Positions 5,902 to 9,886 of a DNA stretch of 9,886 nt are shown in pieces. This DNA comes from Bacteroidales bacterium UBA1208. GTDB taxonomy: Bacteria > Bacteroidota > Bacteroidia > Bacteroidales > P3. Where the stretch lies: positions 36,881 to 46,766 of the forward strand of contig DBXQ01000003.1 in the NCBI GenBank assembly GCA_002309955.1. Reading direction: 5' to 3'. Numbering within the stretch: position 1 is the first letter of the stretch; every line of letters begins with the position of its first letter. Position numbers and translations under genes: made by a program. Under the pieces are notes generated by a model. That model saw only the letters and a program-made list of their open reading frames with translations. It did not search any database and was not told the origin of the DNA.

Positions 5902-6848
5902 TGCACGCGCTCTACTTCTTTAGTGGTTACACCTTTGCGGGTACGTGTCTCCTCCCTCACGATGATGCGCTTGAATGGATTGTTCTGCAACTCTTCGGGC
6001 GACACAAAGTCGCGTCCCGATAGTGCGCCCTGCCATCCGCTCACCACCCTTTCACCATAGCCCACCACGGCAATGTCAAAATAGTGGCGCACCTCGTTTG
6101 ACTTAATGCAGCGGTACACTAATTCCTGTATCTGGTTGTTCACTATCTGGGCAACTGCATCGGCAAGGGTCATGCGTATGCCATTGAAGAGGGTCTCACG
6201 CGACATTGAAACCGACTGGTCCACCAGGAAGATAACGGCCGTAGGGGTGTTGCGGGTGATTTGTGCAGTGTAGGGCTGCTTGGCTTGCAGCTGCTGGTTT
6301 ACGGGTATGCCAAAACTCTGAATATTGGTGATATATTGCAGTGGTACAAAACTTCTCACCAACACTTCGGCTTGGTAAAAGGGCTGTTCCTCCTCGTCCA
6401 AGTCAAAATGGTTGCGGGCGGTGACCGAGTTGAAATGTATGCGCTTAAAGTCGTCCAATGAATCTCCCCTTTGTGCACCGTTGCGGGTGGCATTGCGGTC
6501 GCTATATAGAGATCCTTCCCATCCGATGGTCTCAATGTCTATTTCAAGGATAACGGGGTTGCTGATGCGCCCTTCTTGCATGGCTGCATACATCATGGGA
6601 TGGTTGCGTGTAAAGCTGAGACACACATAGTCCTGCAAGCCGTTGTTCTTGTCCAGTTGCCGTGAGAGGTCAGAGCCCCCGGGTTTGGCTATTTTGATGC
6701 CGCGCTGTTCGCAGCCATACCACGAATAGAGGCCACCGTGGCGGATGATGGACTCCAGGTTGTCGCGGTCAGTGAAATGATAGAGTTTCTTGATGCCATA
6801 CTGGGCCAGGATAGCTTGGCAATCGTTCCAACTTGCTTTCTTGTTCAT
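5820..6848 (-). CDS. DarT-like ADP-ribosyltransferase fused to VWA domain (truncated)
   Basis: As written, 342 residues. Residues about 15-180 resemble DarT (DUF4433), which ADP-ribosylates DNA bases from NAD+: LYHFTDRDNLESIIRHGGLYSW (22-43) with the NAD-binding His24, YVCLSFTRNHPMMY (74-87), and QAEVLVRSFVPL (159-170), where Glu161 fits the catalytic glutamate. Residues 203 onward are a VWA domain with MIDAS motif DQSVS (210-214) and a later GYGE strand. The last 15 residues after NQSWT are out of frame because of the 20-bp duplication at 5850-5889, and the product loses the TDG part of its MIDAS site. The intact form would have 478 residues. The start lies 5 nt after the upstream gene. DarT assignment is by motif, not alignment. 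Confidence 0.75.
   Translation of the reverse strand: MNKKASWNDCQAILAQYGIKKLYHFTDRDNLESIIRHGGLYSWYGCEQRGIKIAKPGGSDLSRQLDKNNGLQDYVCLSFTRNHPMMYAAMQEGRISNPVILEIDIETIGWEGSLYSDRNATRNGAQRGDSLDDFKRIHFNSVTARNHFDLDEEEQPFYQAEVLVRSFVPLQYITNIQSFGIPVNQQLQAKQPYTAQITRNTPTAVIFLVDQSVSMSRETLFNGIRMTLADAVAQIVNNQIQELVYRCIKSNEVRHYFDIAVVGYGERVVSGWQGALSGRDFVSPEELQNNPFKRIIVREETRTRKGVTTKEVERVQWVEPICNQSWTFATKAGLAYIWLSTT
5850..5889. repeat. Perfect 20-bp tandem duplication inside the VWA gene
   Basis: The unit TCCAGCTTTGGTTGCAAATG is present twice head to tail (5850-5869 and 5870-5889) without a mismatch. Because 20 is not a multiple of three, the second copy shifts the frame of the DarT-VWA gene. The protein reads ICNQSWT at the first copy and ICNQSWT again, in the other frame, at the second. 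Confidence 0.95.
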
Positions 6849-6853
6849 AGGGA

Positions 6854-7444
6854 TTAAAAGAGGGTTAGTTGTTGTATTGTTTTGGGGGTTGTTGTGCCGT
6901 ATGGATAGAGGCCCTCGGCGTAGGCCTTCACCAGCGAAGCGTGCGAAAGGGGCTTGGAGGTGTCTTCAATGTCGGCGTTGGTGTTGAAGTCCAGCAGCAC
7001 CACGGTTTGCGTCGCGCTGAGCTGCCGCAGTTGCTTGATGAGGTCAGCGGCTTTGTATTGCAGCATCCAGCCGTAGGTGGGTATAAATATCTGCCTGCGG
7101 GCCTCCACATAGTCTAACAGCTGGGTGCCTTTCACTCCTTTGCGGTGGCCTATGCAGGGACCGTGGGTAGCGACCGTGCGTTTGAGGTTGTGCATGGTGC
7201 CGTTGGTAAAACAGGATAGGTCAATATCCTCATGCTCGAATACCTTCAACCCCTGCCACACGCCCTCCACACAAGCGGCATTCACCCCGGGGCTGAAAGG
7301 AACTGGAATGTTATAATGGGGATAGAATGGGCTGAGCTGCTGCCATTGGTCTGTGGCGTGGCTGGTCACGTCTATCAGCATGGCATCAGGGTAAAGCTTG
7401 CGGAGGGTATCCTCCTTTTTTCTGCAAGAGTCAATATATATCAT
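6854..7444 (-). CDS. NADAR-like protein, putative ADP-ribose-removing partner
   Basis: A 196-residue cytoplasmic protein. The segment LSPFYPHYNIPVPF, then VEGVWQGLKVFE (59-70), parallels the NADAR/YbiA signature (SNFYP followed by SEHYFQAQKF), and GHRKG (99-103) resembles the later G-R-N motif. NADAR domains bind ADP-ribose, and some remove it from guanine in DNA, acting as antidotes to DarT-type toxins. It matches a family I recall as DUF6939 (conserved SPFYPH, VEG-W-QGLKVFE and KPLSHASLVKAYAEG), seen also in actinobacteria; that name needs an HMM check. It sits 27 nt after the kinase gene and 5 nt before the DarT-VWA gene, fitting an antitoxin role. Catalysis is inference. Confidence 0.65.
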   Translation of the reverse strand: MIYIDSCRKKEDTLRKLYPDAMLIDVTSHATDQWQQLSPFYPHYNIPVPFSPGVNAACVEGVWQGLKVFEHEDIDLSCFTNGTMHNLKRTVATHGPCIGHRKGVKGTQLLDYVEARRQIFIPTYGWMLQYKAADLIKQLRQLSATQTVVLLDFNTNADIEDTSKPLSHASLVKAYAEGLYPYGTTTPKTIQQLTLF

Positions 7445-7471
7445 AACACTTTCAAAATGGCAAATCTTCTA

Positions 7472-9490
7472 TTAGGCCAGCGGGATGTCTGCATTAAAGG
7501 TAATCCAGTTTATGCCAGGCTTAGCCTCTACGATTATTGAGTGATATTCTGGTTCTATCAAAGCCTCAAAATGTGCTCTCATGCCATTCGGAATGTAAAT
7601 ATGGGAAAGATTGTAACACCCCCCAAAAAGCCTGTCCCCAATATGTGTCAGGCTGGCGGACAGAATGATGGTGGTGAGATTGATACAAAAAAGGAAAGCT
7701 CCGTCTCCAATATGTGTTAGGCTGGTAGGTAGGGCTATGGAGGTGAGATTGTTACAAAGCATAAAAGCCCAGTTCCCAATATGTGTTAGGCTGGTAGGTA
7801 GGGCAATGGAGGTGAGATTGCCACATCCAGAAAAAGCCCAGTCTCCGATATGTGTCAGGCCGACAGGGAGGGTAATATCGGTGAGTTTTTCACATCTCAG
7901 AAAAGCAGAGTCCCCGATATGTGTCAGACCGACAGGAAGGGTAATATCGGTGAGTTTTATACATCCCAGAAAAGCCCTGTCCCCGATATGCGTCAGGCCA
8001 TTGGGCAGGGTGATGGCGGTGAGTTTTTCGCATTCAAAAAAAGCCAAGTCACCGATATGAGTCAGGCCGTCGGGCAAAACAATATGTTCTTGGTCAGAAA
8101 AGAAAGCAATCAGTTTGTGGTTTTGTTTACCTATTAAGCAACCGTCGCTAAATGTAAAGAATGGTGAGTGGCTGATTACATTCCTAATACCTGTAATTAC
8201 AAAAGCCCCGTCTCCGATATGTGTCAGGCTGGCGGGCAGGGTGATGTCAGTGAGCTTGCGGCAATCACTAAAGGCTCCTTCCCCTATATGTGTCAAGCTG
8301 TCCGGTAGTGTGATGGCGGGTAGATTGTAGCACCCCAAAAAGGCATTGTCCCCGATATGTGTCAAGCCGTCGGGTAGGGTGATGGAGATGAGGCCACGAC
8401 ATCCTCTAAAAGCCTCACCTCTAATCACTTGGCAGCCATCGCGTACATCTACATGGTAGTGGCTAGTATTTTCGTTCTGGCAATCTAGCAATTCCTTGCC
8501 GTCGCGGCTATAGACAACTCCGTATGCATCTTTCACTCCTTCGGCAATTTCCTCTTCGTTAGCGGGGGCTGTATACACTTCGGGTATCGGCTTTTGCAAG
8601 TTGAAGAGGCGGAAGGAAACTTGCGAGAGGGTGCGCTCACTCAGAGCCAGCAGGAAGAGGGCATAGATGCGGTTGAGCTCGACATCAGGCGAAGGGAACT
8701 CGTTGTGGAGGAAGGCGCACTGGTCGGGGCGGCGGTAGTCAGCGTCGGTGAGAAGCAGTCTGTCGGTAGCACCATAGCAGTTGAGATAGTCGGGGCAGTA
8801 GGCCACGGCACGGAGGGAAAGCTGGATGGAGGCCAGGGGGAAGTCGTCGATATGCTCGTTGAAGTCGGCATCGGTGCGCAGGGGGTGGCGAAAGTCGGGG
8901 GTGCCGGTCTCGAGGGCTTTCTGCCCCTGCATGGCGGGGACGTACATGCCGTCGTAGTCCACCAGCACCAGCGTGCCGTCGGGACGCACCAGTATGTTGT
9001 CCGGCTTAAGGTCGCCATGGGCAAAAGGCTGCGTGAGAAGCCAGGCACCTAATCGCGCAAAATGATATGCCAACATGCCGAGGGCGTAAGGGTCATCCAG
9101 ATGTTGGCGCAGGTAGCGGTCGAGGGTGATGCCCTCCATCCAGTCCATCACCAACACGGGATACTCATCCCCTCCGTTGCCAGTGTCCACAAAGAGTTCG
9201 CGCTCCAAGAAACGGATGTGTGCGAGATAGGAAGAGGTGACCTGCTCCAGCTCGTCGGCAATGAGGTGGTATGCCTCGGCACGCCCGGGTTGGTCTTTGA
9301 GAAAACACTTCACCGCATGGAAGGAGCCGTCGCAAATGTCCTGCATCTTAAAGACCACGGCGTAATTACCGCTGCTCATAATAGGATTGCCATCGGCCCC
9401 AGTGACCAGCCGATAGGCGGCCAGTTGGTCGAAGTTGTCCTCGGCCAAACGAATGGCATCGATATATTGTTTTATAGTGGGATAGAGCAT
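7472..9490 (-). CDS. Ser/Thr protein kinase fused to BspA-like leucine-rich repeats
   Basis: A 672-residue protein, numbered from the ATG at 9490 (a TTG at 9496 is less likely). Residues about 35-300 are a eukaryotic-type kinase: glycine loop SGNYAVVF (40-47), ATP lysine in HAVKCF (Lys61), VMDWMEG hinge (114-120), catalytic HGDLKPDN (158-165, Asp160) and DYDG (178-181) in place of DFG. After a linker, residues about 352-630 form LRR_5-type repeats of about 23 residues around LTHIGD-x-AF, ten copies plus one degenerate, interrupted at about 431-470 by a SPFFTFSDGCL insert typical of BspA-like proteins. There is no signal peptide or membrane segment, so the array is probably intracellular and may bind partners. 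First gene of the kinase/NADAR-like/DarT-VWA/PP2C operon. Confidence 0.88.
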   Translation of the reverse strand: MLYPTIKQYIDAIRLAEDNFDQLAAYRLVTGADGNPIMSSGNYAVVFKMQDICDGSFHAVKCFLKDQPGRAEAYHLIADELEQVTSSYLAHIRFLERELFVDTGNGGDEYPVLVMDWMEGITLDRYLRQHLDDPYALGMLAYHFARLGAWLLTQPFAHGDLKPDNILVRPDGTLVLVDYDGMYVPAMQGQKALETGTPDFRHPLRTDADFNEHIDDFPLASIQLSLRAVAYCPDYLNCYGATDRLLLTDADYRRPDQCAFLHNEFPSPDVELNRIYALFLLALSERTLSQVSFRLFNLQKPIPEVYTAPANEEEIAEGVKDAYGVVYSRDGKELLDCQNENTSHYHVDVRDGCQVIRGEAFRGCRGLISITLPDGLTHIGDNAFLGCYNLPAITLPDSLTHIGEGAFSDCRKLTDITLPASLTHIGDGAFVITGIRNVISHSPFFTFSDGCLIGKQNHKLIAFFSDQEHIVLPDGLTHIGDLAFFECEKLTAITLPNGLTHIGDRAFLGCIKLTDITLPVGLTHIGDSAFLRCEKLTDITLPVGLTHIGDWAFSGCGNLTSIALPTSLTHIGNWAFMLCNNLTSIALPTSLTHIGDGAFLFCINLTTIILSASLTHIGDRLFGGCYNLSHIYIPNGMRAHFEALIEPEYHSIIVEAKPGINWITFNADIPLA
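7583..8437 (-). repeat. Tandem ~69-bp repeats encoding the leucine-rich repeat array
   Basis: A block centred on plus-strand CCGATATGTGTCAG recurs about every 69 bp, one per 23-residue repeat. Some adjacent units (for example around 7858-7930 and 7927-8000) are nearly identical, which favours unit gain or loss by recombination. The spacing is interrupted between about 8075 and 8190 by the non-repeat insert. Confidence 0.85.
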
Positions 9491-9492
9491 AG

Positions 9493-9621
9493 TCAAGTAC
9501 GATTAAGTGTGGAACAGAAATGTTTGAAAACAGACCAAAAGCAATCGTCACCTTTCTCCTCGTCGAAGAGATAGACGCGGCATTCCACCTCGGTTTTGAT
9601 ATGTAGTACTGATATTCCCAT
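9493..9621 (-). CDS. Small ORF (42 aa) just upstream of the kinase gene
   Basis: It starts at ATG 9621 behind a good ribosome site (AAAGGATAAC before the ATG) and ends at TGA 9495-9493, 2 nt before the kinase ATG, so the two are likely translationally coupled. The product begins MGISVLHIKTEVECRVYLFDEEKG. From memory, this opening is common to the N-termini of larger Bacteroidales proteins with PEGA, SUMF1 or repeat modules. After EEKG the sequence loses that character. It may be a truncated stub of such a gene, or a leader that helps ribosomes reach the kinase start. No function is proposed. Confidence 0.5.
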   Translation of the reverse strand: MGISVLHIKTEVECRVYLFDEEKGDDCFWSVFKHFCSTLNRT

Positions 9622-9658
9622 GTTATCCTTTGATTTTGATATTATTACTCTATTATTT

Positions 9659-9741
9659 TACATTTTTTCGGATGAACTTTCAACAAAAAAATACATTTTT
9701 TCGGACGATCAAAGCTATAAAAACTACATTTTTCCGGACGA
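9659..9741. repeat. Three 17-bp direct repeats with exact 33-bp period
   Basis: TACATTTTTTCGGATGA (9659-9675), TACATTTTTTCGGACGA (9692-9708) and TACATTTTTCCGGACGA (9725-9741) start exactly 33 bp apart, about three helical turns, and differ at one or two positions. The 16-bp spacers are unrelated. They lie upstream of the kinase operon and look like an array of binding sites on one face of the DNA. Confidence 0.8.
9710..9717 (-). promoter_or_regulatory. Possible -7 box for the kinase operon
   Basis: On the minus strand TAGCTTTG matches TAnnTTTG and lies between the second and third 17-bp repeats, about 90 nt before the small ORF. No TTG is found at the expected -33 position; the third repeat occupies that side instead, which could mean activator dependence. 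This is a weak call. Confidence 0.3.
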
Positions 9742-9761
9742 ATGCCTGCTGTCGTTAACAG

Positions 9762-9797
9762 AAAGAGGGCTTGCCCAAACTTCAGCAAACCCTCTTT
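9762..9797 (-). terminator. Terminator-like hairpin after the right-edge gene
   Basis: AAAGAGGG-C-TTGC (9762-9774) pairs with GCAA-A-CCCTCTTT (9785-9797), a 13-bp stem with one mismatch and a 10-nt loop. It begins 18 nt after the stop codon of the right-edge gene. The following T-run is short (TTT), so it may be an imperfect or bidirectional terminator. Confidence 0.6.
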
Positions 9798-9814
9798 GTA
9801 CATATTTGACAGCA

Positions 9815-9886
9815 TCAACCCAAGGCCTCTATCTGGGCTTTGAGGGCGGCTATCTTGCTTTCGGCGTCGGCTTTCTTCTGACGCTC
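9815..9886 (-). CDS. C-terminal end of an unknown gene, likely coiled coil (partial)
   Basis: The frame enters from the right edge and ends at TGA 9817-9815, giving 23 visible residues: ERQKKADAESKIAALKAQIEALG. The charged, heptad-like pattern (I, L, I, L spaced by 3-4) suggests a C-terminal coiled coil. A terminator-like hairpin follows the stop, which supports a real gene end. The identity cannot be told from this fragment. Confidence 0.6.
   Translation of the reverse strand, partial: ERQKKADAESKIAALKAQIEALG

Noticed and set aside
5392..6848. Programmed frameshifting to join the two VWA parts
   Set aside because: There is no slippery heptamer or stimulatory hairpin evident at the junction, and a perfect 20-bp duplication explains the break completely.
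7665..8060. Plus-strand repetitive ORF with recurring ICVRL-x-GR units
   Set aside because: The repeats are the antisense reading of the leucine-rich repeat array; there is no start region or family match.
9659..9741. Small CRISPR-like array
   Set aside because: Repeats of 17 bp with 16-bp spacers are too short, the sequence is AT-rich and not palindromic, and there are only three copies and no cas genes.

Overview
The window looks like an accessory region of a Bacteroidales (Bacteroidota) chromosome. The evidence is direct: two promoters carry the TAnnTTTG(C) -7 box of that phylum, start sites are preceded by A-rich leaders, and the proteins are types common there (AAA_14/DUF4143 ATPase, split HipA, BspA-like leucine-rich repeats, secreted YD-repeat-like proteins). 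Genus cannot be fixed from the sequence. Every convincing gene is on the minus strand, so the biological order runs from high to low coordinates. I found no tRNA, rRNA, CRISPR array or transposase.

Right part (9886 to 4599). After the tail of an unknown coiled-coil gene and a terminator-like hairpin there is an intergenic region with three 17-bp direct repeats spaced exactly 33 bp, a 42-residue ORF that looks like the stub of a larger protein, and then a tightly packed four-gene operon. Its genes are (1) a Ser/Thr kinase fused to a BspA-type leucine-rich repeat array, (2) a 196-residue protein with NADAR-like motifs, (3) a DarT-like ADP-ribosyltransferase domain fused to a von Willebrand A (VWA) domain, and (4) a PP2C-like phosphatase. 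VWA + PP2C + kinase is the composition of the TerY-P type phosphorylation triad. DarT next to a NADAR domain is the composition of a DNA ADP-ribosylation toxin/antitoxin pair. Having both in one operon suggests a phospho-regulated ADP-ribosylation conflict system, and this is the most interesting part of the window. Two genes are broken as written: the DarT-VWA gene by a perfect 20-bp tandem duplication and the PP2C gene by an apparent 1-nt deletion. The locus is therefore decaying, phase-variable, or affected by sequence errors.

Middle part (4509 to 2908). A complete three-gene hipBST toxin-antitoxin operon (HipB repressor, HipS, HipT kinase) with overlapping genes. A perfect palindrome lies just upstream of a near-ideal Bacteroidota promoter, and a second half-site lies downstream of the -7 box; both are likely HipB operators.

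Left part (2900 to 1). A 43-residue remnant of a secreted protein, then an AAA ATPase with a DUF4143-type C-terminus, then two secreted YD-repeat-like paralogues. The second paralogue runs off the left edge. The remnant matches the N-termini of these paralogues, so this is a small gene family in which one copy has been truncated between hipBST and the ATPase.
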